A DNA stretch of 64,000 nucleotides from Granulicella tundricola MP5ACTX9 (GTDB lineage Bacteria > Acidobacteriota > Terriglobia > Terriglobales > Acidobacteriaceae), in contig NC_015064.1 in assembly GCF_000178975.2 (NCBI RefSeq), positions 124,001-188,000 of the forward strand, written 5' to 3'. A program made the translations under genes and the position numbers. A model generated the notes under the pieces. It was given only the letters and a program-made list of their open reading frames with translations. It searched no databases and had not been told where the DNA came from. Positions 8,158 through 16,183 of this stretch are shown here, piece by piece (position 1 is the first letter of the stretch; the number at the start of each line of letters is the position of its first letter).

Positions 8158-9092
8158 CTCACTCGTGGGATGAAACCTGGGCTCCCGGTATTCACCACAT
8201 CATTGAGCCTTTGTCTTATCTGAATGCGATTGATCTCGTCGAATGCGTCCTTTGGAAGGGGCTGGATATTGTAATTCTCTCTCGCCCGAGCCGCGGTCTT
8301 TGGCGTGGTAAGCAGTGCCGTCCCACGCTGCACCGCCCAGGCCAACAGCACCTGTGCAGGCGTCATTTCGACGCGCGCCGCAATCGCAGAAATCACCGGA
8401 TCTTCGAGCAGCCCGGGCTTCATTCCGTGACCCAGCGGAGCAAACGCCAAAAATACGATTCCATGTTTCTTACAAAATTCCAAAAGCTCCGTTTCCGGTA
8501 GATAAGGATGGGACTCAACCTGAACTACGGCGGGCTTGATCCTGGCCGATTCGTAGAGAGGCAGCAGCCTATCCAGCGTGATATCAGATAGCCCAATGGC
8601 TCGACACCGGCCACCATCTACGAGACTTTCCATTGCCCTCCATGTATCGAGCAACGTCACCCCGTCATCGTAGAGGACTTTGCCGTTCTGATCGCGTGGA
8701 TCCTGCTCGTCTCCTGGTTGAAACGCGAACGGAGTGTGGATGAGATAGAGATCAAGATAGTCGAGCCGGAGTCTATCGAGACTGGCCTCGAATGCTGGGG
8801 CGACGCGTTCGGGCCGATGATTGGAGTTCCACAATTTTGTGGTGATGAAGACGTCCTGGCGTGCAATTCCTCCAACCGCGAATCCGGCCTGCAACGCCTC
8901 GCCAACCTCGCGCTCGTTGCGGTATCGTTCAGCACAATCGAAGTGTCGAAATCCTGCTTCCAGCGCATCTTGGGTAGCAGTCACAGTCACGGCTGGGTCG
9001 GGAATGAGGGTGCCGAAGCCAAGCGCTGGTATCTGGCCGCGGCCGTGATTGAGCGGCATTGTTGTCATACGAAGCTCAGGATATTCAAACAT
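8154..9092 (-). CDS. Aldo/keto reductase
   Basis: A 312-residue (beta/alpha)8 NADPH-dependent oxidoreductase reducing aldehydes or ketones. Visible motifs are LGFGT and EAGFRHFDCAERYRNE (the catalytic Asp and Tyr region), FITTKLW with catalytic Lys, LDYLDLYLIHTP with catalytic His, and the C-terminal cofactor-binding TTPKTAARARENYN. The ATG at 9092 is chosen because GAGGTAAC lies seven bases upstream; another in-frame ATG is at 9068. The N-terminus and 'YLIHTP' core follow the AKR4/5-like small soluble enzymes. It lies alone on the minus strand, 245 bases downstream of an SDR terminator, and may belong to the same stress/redox set. Substrate unknown. Confidence 0.9.
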   Translation of the reverse strand: MFEYPELRMTTMPLNHGRGQIPALGFGTLIPDPAVTVTATQDALEAGFRHFDCAERYRNEREVGEALQAGFAVGGIARQDVFITTKLWNSNHRPERVAPAFEASLDRLRLDYLDLYLIHTPFAFQPGDEQDPRDQNGKVLYDDGVTLLDTWRAMESLVDGGRCRAIGLSDITLDRLLPLYESARIKPAVVQVESHPYLPETELLEFCKKHGIVFLAFAPLGHGMKPGLLEDPVISAIAARVEMTPAQVLLAWAVQRGTALLTTPKTAARARENYNIQPLPKDAFDEINRIQIRQRLNDVVNTGSPGFIPRVS

Positions 9093-9336
9093 GGGGTTAC
9101 CTCGGTACCACTTTGTTTCCACTGAGTTTTCGATCCCCTGCACCGTAAAAGGATGCGACAAAAAGCGCGACTTGCCGCAAGGATTTCACCGGTTTGGATC
9201 TTCGCCTGCTGAAGTATCTTAATACTCCAAACCCGGCTTCCGTCTGGCAAACTTTCACTGGGGCTTTAATGGGCGTTAAATCGCCAATGCACTCACTGAC
9301 AACAGCTCACGATATCCATTCGCGGGTGCGGCGTAA

Positions 9337-9371
9337 CGAAAGAACGGAGCCCATAGGGCTCCGTTCTTTCG
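9337..9371 (-). terminator. Strong hairpin terminator downstream of the SDR gene
   Basis: A perfect 16-bp stem (CGAAAGAACGGAGCCC and its complement) closes a three-base loop at 9353-9355. It lies 21 bases past the stop of the minus-strand SDR gene at 9392. The stem is T-rich on the exit side, so it can act as an intrinsic terminator, possibly in both directions. Confidence 0.75.
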
Positions 9372-9391
9372 CGTCTCCGGAACATCGAAAA

Positions 9392-10123
9392 CTACCAACC
9401 GTAAGCGCCGTCCTTGTGGAAGAAGCCCGCGGTCGGACCGTCTTCGCCGATCTGCGCATATTTCGCGATCGCGATTGCGCCGTCGGCTGCTGTCCCCGGA
9501 CCACTGTGGTTGTTCAGGTCCGTGGCGACGTAGCCGGGGCAAACCGAGTTGACCTTCGCCTTCGTGTCCCGCAGTTCCCACGCCAGGTTCACAGTGAACA
9601 TGTTCAGCGCTGCCTTTGAGGCGTTATAACCGAGCGGCTTCACACCGTAGAACGGCGAATCAGGGTTCGTGTTGATCTCGAGAGAGCCGAGACCGCTGGA
9701 GACGTTCACGATCCGCGCGGCGGGCGATGCCTTTAGTAGCGGCAGTAGCGGCTGCGTGAACTCCACCGTGCCGAAGAAATTCGTGTTGAAGATGCGCTTG
9801 ATGGCGTCGATCGAGGCTGTGCTGGCTGACGAATCAGCCCCTGTCATGTCGGCAACGCCAGCGTTGTTGACCAGCACATCCAGGTGGCCAAACTCCTTCG
9901 AAATCTTCTCGACAAGCGCAGTCGAGGTTTCGTATGCGTGCTCCAGATCGGCATGCACGAATCGGACGTCCAGCGCTTCGGCTCGAAGCTTTGCCGCTGC
10001 TTCTTCGCCACGGGCGGCATCGCGTGCGCCCAATAGTACCGTAAAGCCGGCTTCGCCAAGCGCCCGCGAAACCTCAAAACCAATGCCCTTGTTAGCGCCC
10101 GTTACCAAAGCTATCTTTGCCAT
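9392..10123 (-). CDS. Short-chain dehydrogenase/reductase
   Basis: A 243-residue classical SDR. The N-terminus IALVTGANKGIGFEV is the TGxxxGxG NAD(P) site, LVNNAGVAD is the NNAG motif, IVNVSSGLGS supplies the catalytic Ser, and YNASKAALN supplies Tyr-x3-Lys. The insertion before the YxxxK segment (SPFYGVKPLG) resembles carbonyl-reductase-like SDRs (CBR1/C-factor type). The ATG at 10123 has GGAG seven bases upstream. The gene ends in a strong hairpin at 9337-9371 and is transcribed alone. Substrate unknown. Confidence 0.92.
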   Translation of the reverse strand: MAKIALVTGANKGIGFEVSRALGEAGFTVLLGARDAARGEEAAAKLRAEALDVRFVHADLEHAYETSTALVEKISKEFGHLDVLVNNAGVADMTGADSSASTASIDAIKRIFNTNFFGTVEFTQPLLPLLKASPAARIVNVSSGLGSLEINTNPDSPFYGVKPLGYNASKAALNMFTVNLAWELRDTKAKVNSVCPGYVATDLNNHSGPGTAADGAIAIAKYAQIGEDGPTAGFFHKDGAYGW

Positions 10124-10327
10124 GCATCATCTCCGGTCTTGCTCGCTGGTTAGATTCTGTGGCCTGCGGAAAGATTCGACGACGATCGATGCATCTGCGC
10201 AGTTTTCACACGCGAAAGGCGGATGGCGAACCGACGAGTCACTGATCGATCAGTTTCGAATGAGTGATTGGGCATGTTTATCGAAGCTTGAATAGACCAC
10301 TTCGCGGCTTGCTTCCGCTGAGCCGCT

Positions 10328-11269
10328 TTATGATGATCGACTAATGGCGGCATATGGCAGGCGGATTCTCCCTTCAGCTAACCACTGTCTGACAGTGAGA
10401 ATCGCATCGGCGAATGCTGAGGGATCTTCCTTGGGAATGTTGTGGCCAGCCTTGATGACACGATGCTCATGTCTACCGACGAACATCTTCGCGTGGTGCG
10501 CCGTACCGCCGGGCTTCAGAGGATCGTCTGTGCCATCCAGAGTGACGCATGGAACCGTGATCGCGGGCCTGCTCGCCAACACTGCCTCGAGTGGCAGCAG
10601 TCTTGGATCGCTATCGGCCAGGCCAAAGTGGAAACGGTAGCAGTGGAGCACGACATCGACAAAGTCGGGATTTTCGAAGGATGCTGCGGTCATCGACAAC
10701 GTGGTTTCGTCGAAGTCCCAGTTTGGCGACCATTCGCGCCAAAGCATGCCGGCCAACTCTTTACGCGATTCTGTGAGAGCGACGCGACCACGGTCTGTTT
10801 GAAAAAGATGTTGATACCAGATCGATTTCTCCAGGGAGAGAGGAAAGCCGTTTTGTTGCCGTTTGATGTCCACGATGTCGTACCCGGCATAGGAGACGAG
10901 CCCACCGATCTTGTCGGGCCATAGTGCCGCAGCAACACACGATGCCAGGCCGCCCCAATCGAATCCGGCCACGATCGCTCCCTCGATCCCGATCGCTTCA
11001 AGTATCTCGATTAGATCCCGGCCCAGAGCAGCCTGCTGCCCGGAACGCATGGTCGAAGGCGAAAGAAACGATGTAGAGCCATATCCGCGAACAAAGGGGC
11101 GAATCACTCGAGCCCCTCGGTCGATAAGAAGAGGAACCACATCATCAAACGCATGCACGTCATAAGGAAAACCATGCGTGAGGACGATCGGCCAACCATC
11201 GCTGGCGCCGTCTTCAAGGTAAGCGACCAGAAGGTCGCTGGTTTGTAGCTGACGAAGAATGAATGGCAT
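10328..11269 (-). CDS. Alpha/beta hydrolase, epoxide-hydrolase/dehalogenase type
   Basis: A 313-residue alpha/beta hydrolase. THGFPYDVHAF is the HG-x-P oxyanion motif. The nucleophile elbow is AGFDWGG, with Asp rather than Ser, which is typical of epoxide hydrolases and haloalkane dehalogenases that form an alkyl-enzyme ester. The catalytic His is in KAGHNIPKEDP near the C-terminus, with LDGTDDPLKPGG carrying the third acidic residue. The start at 11269 has GGAGGAG upstream. No neighbour identifies the substrate; it sits among single redox genes. Confidence 0.88.
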   Translation of the reverse strand: MPFILRQLQTSDLLVAYLEDGASDGWPIVLTHGFPYDVHAFDDVVPLLIDRGARVIRPFVRGYGSTSFLSPSTMRSGQQAALGRDLIEILEAIGIEGAIVAGFDWGGLASCVAAALWPDKIGGLVSYAGYDIVDIKRQQNGFPLSLEKSIWYQHLFQTDRGRVALTESRKELAGMLWREWSPNWDFDETTLSMTAASFENPDFVDVVLHCYRFHFGLADSDPRLLPLEAVLASRPAITVPCVTLDGTDDPLKPGGTAHHAKMFVGRHEHRVIKAGHNIPKEDPSAFADAILTVRQWLAEGRIRLPYAAISRSS

Positions 11270-11507
11270 CCGTTCTCCTCCAACGCGTTAAGATGCGCCA
11301 CGTCAGGACGGAGAACCAGCCCGTCCGGCTGGACGAACTATCGTTTGCTTCCATCTCAGATCTCTTCGGTAGCTAGCGGTTCTCAACGAGTGCAACATCG
11401 CCGATACACTTAGCGACCCGACATCGATGAGTACATCAGCCTGTTCCTGTTAGCACCATAAGCTAGGGGAATCGCTTCCTTATAAGCCGCTTTATCCATA
11501 TCGAAAG

Positions 11508-11939
11508 CTAATGACTTGGAAAGATTGCCAAAACAACGGCCACGAGAAGGATCGCGACCAGGACAAAGCCGATAGAGAGTTGTCCGGGTATTCCCATTAG
11601 CTTGGGTGTTGCAGATGCGAATTCGGGGTCGACGAACGCTGTTCCTGGAAAAATGGGAGCCGCGAAGATGCAAAGCCAATAAATTGAAGCAAGCAAGGCT
11701 GCCAACAACAGTCCACTCCTGCTCACGGGCGACTGTCGGAAAAGGATGGCAATCGCCAGCACTCCCATACTCAGTCCCATCAGTATGCTTTGCGCGTTGT
11801 GAAATTTGGCGTGAGGTGGCCATCTGGGATTCTTGATATGCTGGGCACCGGACGAGGGTATGAAGTAGTCGGCCATGAGGCCCCCTAACGCCGTCACGAA
11901 CGCCACAAAAGTGATTAGCCATCGCGCGACTTCCAGCAT
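11508..11939 (-). CDS. Small integral membrane protein, DUF6640-like
   Basis: A 143-residue protein with four predicted membrane helices (about residues 5-25, 52-70, 78-98 and 118-138). The conserved part is the loop after helix 1, containing HIKNPRWPPHAKFHNAQSI, which matches the small membrane proteins I know under DUF6640. The C-terminus is short (IFPSH). No function has been shown for such proteins. It lies between the epoxide-hydrolase-like gene and a SnoaL-like gene, all on the minus strand but with gaps too long for tight coupling. Confidence 0.7.
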   Translation of the reverse strand: MLEVARWLITFVAFVTALGGLMADYFIPSSGAQHIKNPRWPPHAKFHNAQSILMGLSMGVLAIAILFRQSPVSRSGLLLAALLASIYWLCIFAAPIFPGTAFVDPEFASATPKLMGIPGQLSIGFVLVAILLVAVVLAIFPSH

Positions 11940-12054
11940 GGCGTGTTCCTTTCAACGTTTTCAGACTACTTTGGAGCTGCCTTTACTGCGCTCTCTTGAG
12001 AATCAATTGACGAAGGCATCTGCCTGCCGATGACTGATCGGTGGAATCGGGCCC

Positions 12055-12405
12055 CTAGAAGAACCCGATCAGCTTCTTCAGACGCCCTTGGTCATCAAAC
12101 ACTCCATACGTATACGCACTTCTCAGCGGTGTTCCATCACTCTTGTAGAGGGTCCATTCGGTCAGAACCTGTTCATGGTGGAAGAACAGCTTATCGATCT
12201 TGAAGTATGCCCGTGGGAGCCGCTGCTGAAACTGCTCAACATGCGCCAGAAGATTCGCAAAGCCTTGGGTCTCTTCGCCTGGGTTGGTAGAAACGACATC
12301 GTCACTCACGCTTTCGCGCAGAAGGCGCTCTCTCGTCTCGGGCGCGACACTGCCATAAGCTTCGAGGTAAGAATTCCAGACTTGTTCAACAGCATCCTTC
12401 GTCAT
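12055..12405 (-). CDS. SnoaL-like / NTF2-fold protein
   Basis: A 116-residue protein of the usual SnoaL length. It starts with a helical part (VEQVWNSYLEAYGSVAPETR), has a central SDDVVSTNPGEETQGFANLL segment and ends in paired strands (EQVLTEWTLYKSDGTPLRSA, VFDDQGRLKKLIGFF). This is the cone-shaped NTF2 fold used by polyketide cyclases, isomerases and many proteins of unknown role. It is divergent from the AraC-type regulator at 12544 with a 138-base gap and is a likely target of it. Confidence 0.75.
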   Translation of the reverse strand: MTKDAVEQVWNSYLEAYGSVAPETRERLLRESVSDDVVSTNPGEETQGFANLLAHVEQFQQRLPRAYFKIDKLFFHHEQVLTEWTLYKSDGTPLRSAYTYGVFDDQGRLKKLIGFF

Positions 12406-12543
12406 CGTCTATCTCCATTCGCGCGTGTTGCTTTCGTTTCCGTCATCAGCTTGACGCTCTTCCGGTCTTTTCAATCTAGGAGGAAATGACCGCCAAGTCG
12501 ATAATGTTGAAGCCGAAGATGTTTACGTCTCGTCCAATTCTGT

Positions 12544-13458
12544 ATGGATCCATTTCTTGATCTGATCCGTCTGCTTCGGCCACGCGCCATGTTGACCGCA
12601 GGAATCCGCGCCACTGGCCGCTGGGGCGTCTCTTTCCGCCAAAGAAACGATGTGCTCTTCTGCTGGTTGGAGAAAGGGGAGTGCCAGCTCGTCCGCGCTC
12701 ACGCCGAGCCATTACAGCTGCGCCCAGGGGACTTTGTCCTGATCCGTACGACGACGCCGTTTACGCTGACTTCGGACCCGTCTGTCGAGCCTGAAGACAG
12801 CGAGACGATCGTAGCCACGACAAACGATCCAGAACTGAGGCTTGATAAGGGCTCTGGGCTCACATCAATTCTCCGGGGCGGACGGTTCGTCTTCGATACG
12901 ACGAACGAGGAGTTGCTGACGGGACTGCTACCCTCACTGGTACACGTCTCCGGTAACGACATCTCCTCGTGGCGACTGCAATCTTTGTTGAAGCTCAATG
13001 AGACCGAATCGGCGCAACGGGGTCTGGGAAGTGACTTCATCGTCACACGACTTATCGAAGTGATTCTCGTGGAGATACTCCGCCGCGAGGCAAAGAAAGT
13101 CGATCAAAGACAAACAGGTCTACTTGCAGGTCTTAACGATCCAGTCACGTCACGCGCTCTTGCACTCATGCATGCGGACGTTGCTCACGACTGGACTGTT
13201 GCCATCCTCGCGTCGCGTTGCAACGTCTCGCGTTCCACCTTCGCCGCACACTTCCGTAAGGTCGTCGGGATCGGCCCAATCGACTACCTGTTGCGCTGGA
13301 GAATGACGCTGGCGAAGGACGAGCTTCGGCGCGGAACGCGGAGCATTGGGGAGATTGCCTTAGCTGTCGGCTTCCAATCTTCCAGCGCGTTCAGTACAGC
13401 CTTTACGAAGGCAATGGGATGCTCTCCCAGAAAGTTCTTGCGCCAGCCTGGCGTCTAG
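12544..13458 (+). CDS. AraC-family regulator with N-terminal cupin domain
   Basis: A 304-residue transcription factor. Residues about 5-185 form the cupin_6 type sensing domain (LTAGIRATGRWGVSF, LQLRPGDFVLIRTTTPF). Residues about 200-300 form the double helix-turn-helix of AraC proteins, with WTVAILASRCNVSRSTFAAH in the first and FQSSSAFSTAFTKAMGCSPR in the second, the PROSITE-type signature. Members of this subgroup often control neighbouring oxidoreductase or detoxification genes. The divergent SnoaL-like gene, and less directly the epoxide-hydrolase-like gene, are candidate targets. Effector unknown. Confidence 0.9.
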   Translation: MDPFLDLIRLLRPRAMLTAGIRATGRWGVSFRQRNDVLFCWLEKGECQLVRAHAEPLQLRPGDFVLIRTTTPFTLTSDPSVEPEDSETIVATTNDPELRLDKGSGLTSILRGGRFVFDTTNEELLTGLLPSLVHVSGNDISSWRLQSLLKLNETESAQRGLGSDFIVTRLIEVILVEILRREAKKVDQRQTGLLAGLNDPVTSRALALMHADVAHDWTVAILASRCNVSRSTFAAHFRKVVGIGPIDYLLRWRMTLAKDELRRGTRSIGEIALAVGFQSSSAFSTAFTKAMGCSPRKFLRQPGV

Positions 13459-13470
13459 GAGCGAGCCGCC

Positions 13471-13956
13471 TTAGATCGCCTCGCGTGCTGCCGTCACGAT
13501 GACATCGGCCACAGCTTCCGGCTGCGATATGTAGATGGAGTGCGAGCCGACAAGCTCCGTCACCGTGCTCTTGCTTCGCTGGTACATGAAACGCTGGAGG
13601 TCAGGACTAAGCGACCGATCTTCGATGGCGACGATGGCATAGCTGGGCTTCTCACGCCACGCTGCAACGGAGACCGGTGCCTGCAGGCATTTAACTGCAA
13701 CGAACATCTGCGAGTCGGCCATAAAGTCGGTGTCTGCCTTCGAAAGATCGGCAGCGAAGTCTTCCTGGAAGTGGGCGGAATCGAGGTAGGCGTAGCCGTC
13801 AGCCGTGAACTTTACGGTCGCGCTTGCGGCTGGTTTGGATGTGAGGAGCTCAAAAGGACTCTCTCCTGCGTCAGGCTGCAACGCGGAGACGTAAACCAGA
13901 GCCTTCACCTTGGGGTCATTGCCTGTCTCCGTGATGAGAGCGCCACCGTAACTACT
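13471..13956 (-). pseudogene. Alpha/beta hydrolase, N-terminally truncated
   Basis: The frame begins abruptly at SYGGALITETGNDPKVKALV, the part just after the nucleophile elbow of the alpha/beta hydrolases usually described by GHSYGG. It runs to the C-terminus with the catalytic His in VGSHSIYISQPE. The oxyanion strand and everything before the elbow are absent, replaced by sequence belonging to a MarR-type gene on the other strand. The 3' end lies 12 bases from the stop of the AraC regulator, convergent to it. Confidence 0.75.
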
Positions 13957-13989
13957 CGAGCTTCGAGCTTGCATCATCCGCTTTCGCCA

Positions 13990-14346
13990 GAAAAAGCTTT
14001 GTTTCCGCTTCTGGTGATCATTGAGAGGCTTGGACCGATTGGAGTGATGGACCTGGCGGGTCGTGTTGGGCGCGATCACAAGACGGTCAGTCGATAGGTC
14101 GCACGGCTTGAAGATCTGGGCTTGATCCATAGGCGCGCTGTGGCGAAAGACGGCAAGATGCGTGAAGCTGCGATCACGAAGCGAGGCAAGACAGCGACGG
14201 ACGCTCTCGACGTTGCCCGCGAGTGCATGTTCTTGAAGATGTTCCAGGACTGGAAGACCGATGAATTCAGAATGCTGGTGCGGTTGTTGCGAATGCTAGC
14301 CGATGGATTGAACGAAAACACTCATCTGAGTACGAGCGAGAATTGA
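13990..14346 (+). pseudogene. MarR-family regulator fragment with internal TAG
   Basis: On the plus strand the frame gives LFPLLVIIERLGPIGVMDLA then GRVGRDHKTVSR, the helix-turn-helix of MarR proteins. A TAG follows at 14095-14097 where Gln (CAG) is expected, and then VARLEDLGLIHRRAVAKDGK, the wing, and the C-terminal dimer helix to TGA at 14344. The N-terminal helix is missing because the sequence switches to the hydrolase fragment. Both broken genes meet near 13957-13990. Confidence 0.7.
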
Positions 14347-14729
14347 TTCGTACAGCTGAGGCGCATTTCTCGTAAAGAACGGAATTTATGAAAAATCGCC
14401 AATGCGCTTAGTGAGCGTATCGACATGCATGCGCTCACTGAGATTTCACGAAAGTCACTTTCGACGAACAACTTCGGTCGAATGTTTGCGCGTTTCCTGG
14501 CAAAGTTCGTCGAAACAGTTGATGCGCGGGACGTAGGCGTTATGACGACCCCGTAGTGCAGTTGATCAGTGAGTCCCCCATCTCAACGTTGAACCGTTGC
14601 GATGGGGCATGGCATTTAGAGCTGCTTAAAAAATTCCTTATGAAGTGGGTAAACAGACAACGACAAGAGCTACCGTCCTTTGGAAAGTGACAACAGTGTG
14701 GCAACGATCTCAATCAAGAGCTGCGTTGC
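14347..14729. other. Intergenic stretch with one inverted repeat
   Basis: No reading frame with family features is seen. The only structure is the inverted repeat at 14576-14607. The 3' end of the nitrate transporter gene lies at 14730. Confidence 0.4.
14576..14607. repeat. Inverted repeat (7 + 5 bp stem)
   Basis: CCCCATC pairs with GATGGGG, and inside it CAACG pairs with CGTTG around TTGAAC, with a single T/C mismatch between the two stems. No T-run follows, so a terminator is not obvious. It may be an operator or an old element end. Confidence 0.45.
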
Positions 14730-15998
14730 TCAGTCGGCGGCGAAGGTTGCGCCTTCGGCGGAGACCATAACGGGTCCGTCGATGACACGAGAGGAGGTAA
14801 GAGCACGACCGCCGGGACCAACCCAGGTTTTAGTCCAGGAACGGCTTACGATGCGGAGCACCACGAGGACGAGTAAGGCGAGACCGGCGTACATGATCCA
14901 GCCGTTGCGGTAGCTGCCGAAGTGCTGTTTGGAGTAGCTGAGGATCGTTGGTATGAGGGAGCCGCCCAGAGCGCCGATTTCACCGATCATGCCGCCAGCG
15001 ATGGCTGTGGTCGTAGGCCAGCGCAAGGGAACGAGCTGGAAGGTGGCGCCGTTGCCCGCGCCGAGAGCGGCGAAGCACAGCATGAAAAGCAGCGTCGTGA
15101 CGAGCAGAGAAGGCGTGGTCATGAGCCCGAACAGACCCGCGATGGCAATGAGGAAGACGACCGACAGTGTAGTGATGCCGCCTATCTTATCGGCGAAGTA
15201 GCCGCCGAGGACACGGGTAGCCGAGCCGGTGAAGGTTGCGAGGACGGTATACAAACCAGCTTGCACCTTGGTCATGTGAAACTGGCTGACATAGAACGTG
15301 GTGAGGAAGGTGGACAAGCCGATAAAGCCGCCGAAGGTGATGATGTAGACCATATTGAAATACCATCCGTCCGGCTGCCACAAGCACTGAAGATGCTGGG
15401 ACAGGGACTGGTGTTCGACGTCAGGCGGTTCTTTGGCGAAGAAGATCATGACCAGCAGCGGGAGCATCATACAGCCGGCGGCGAAACCGTAGACATGTTG
15501 CCAGCCGAAGTGCATCGCGAGTTTGGGTGCAAACAGCGCGGCGAATGCGGTGCCGCTATTGCCTGCGCCGGCGATACCCATCGCAAGGCCTTTGTACTGT
15601 TGTGGGAACCAGCCGGAGCCGAGCGAGAGCGCGATGCCAAAGCTGCCGCCTGCGATACCAAGTAGGACGCCCATGGCGAGCACAGAGTGGAAGGTGTGGA
15701 CAAAGAAGTAGCCATAGAGCAAGGCGAGCACAATGCAACTCATCTCGATGATGGCTGCCATCTTGCGCCCGATGTACTGCGACAGCACGCCGAGAGGGAA
15801 ACGCATGAGGGCGCCAGCGAGAATGGGAACGGAGATCATGGTGCCGGTCTGGATCGGTGTCAGGTGGAACTGTTCGGTGATGAAGGGCCCCATAACGCCG
15901 TTGAGGACCCAGATGGCGAAGGAGAAATCGAAATAGAGAAAGGCGGCGAGAAGGGTGGGCGGATGTCCGGACTTCATGAAGATCTTGTAGCTTGCCAT
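14730..15998 (-). CDS. Nitrate/nitrite transporter, NarK/NasA-type MFS
   Basis: A 422-residue major facilitator protein with 12 predicted membrane helices. Family marks include FDFSFAIWVLNGVMGPFI in helix 1, FPLGVLSQYIGRKMAA (MFS loop motif), and the nitrate-signature-like glycine-rich stretches GIAGGSFGIALSLGSGWFP and AGAGNSGTAFAALFAPKLA. The ATG at 15998 has GAGGAAGA nine bases upstream; frames further upstream have no such site. It is the last gene of the nitrate assimilation operon, 185 bases after nasA, and imports nitrate or exchanges it for nitrite at the inner membrane. Direction and partner ion cannot be read from the sequence. Confidence 0.9.
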   Translation of the reverse strand: MASYKIFMKSGHPPTLLAAFLYFDFSFAIWVLNGVMGPFITEQFHLTPIQTGTMISVPILAGALMRFPLGVLSQYIGRKMAAIIEMSCIVLALLYGYFFVHTFHSVLAMGVLLGIAGGSFGIALSLGSGWFPQQYKGLAMGIAGAGNSGTAFAALFAPKLAMHFGWQHVYGFAAGCMMLPLLVMIFFAKEPPDVEHQSLSQHLQCLWQPDGWYFNMVYIITFGGFIGLSTFLTTFYVSQFHMTKVQAGLYTVLATFTGSATRVLGGYFADKIGGITTLSVVFLIAIAGLFGLMTTPSLLVTTLLFMLCFAALGAGNGATFQLVPLRWPTTTAIAGGMIGEIGALGGSLIPTILSYSKQHFGSYRNGWIMYAGLALLVLVVLRIVSRSWTKTWVGPGGRALTSSRVIDGPVMVSAEGATFAAD

Positions 15999-16183
15999 GA
16001 TGTGTCTTCCTCGATGGGGATGTGTGGATCGGGTAGAGCTTCGGGCTTCTGCCCGTGCGACGTCATGGTCGCTGGAGTGAGGAGCCGTCTGTACTGCCTG
16101 GTGCCAAACACCGGCAGTCGTGGCCGGGGAATCTTGGGTGAAGGGTCGGTGGGCTGAAACCGCCTGAAGTACGCCGTAATCTT

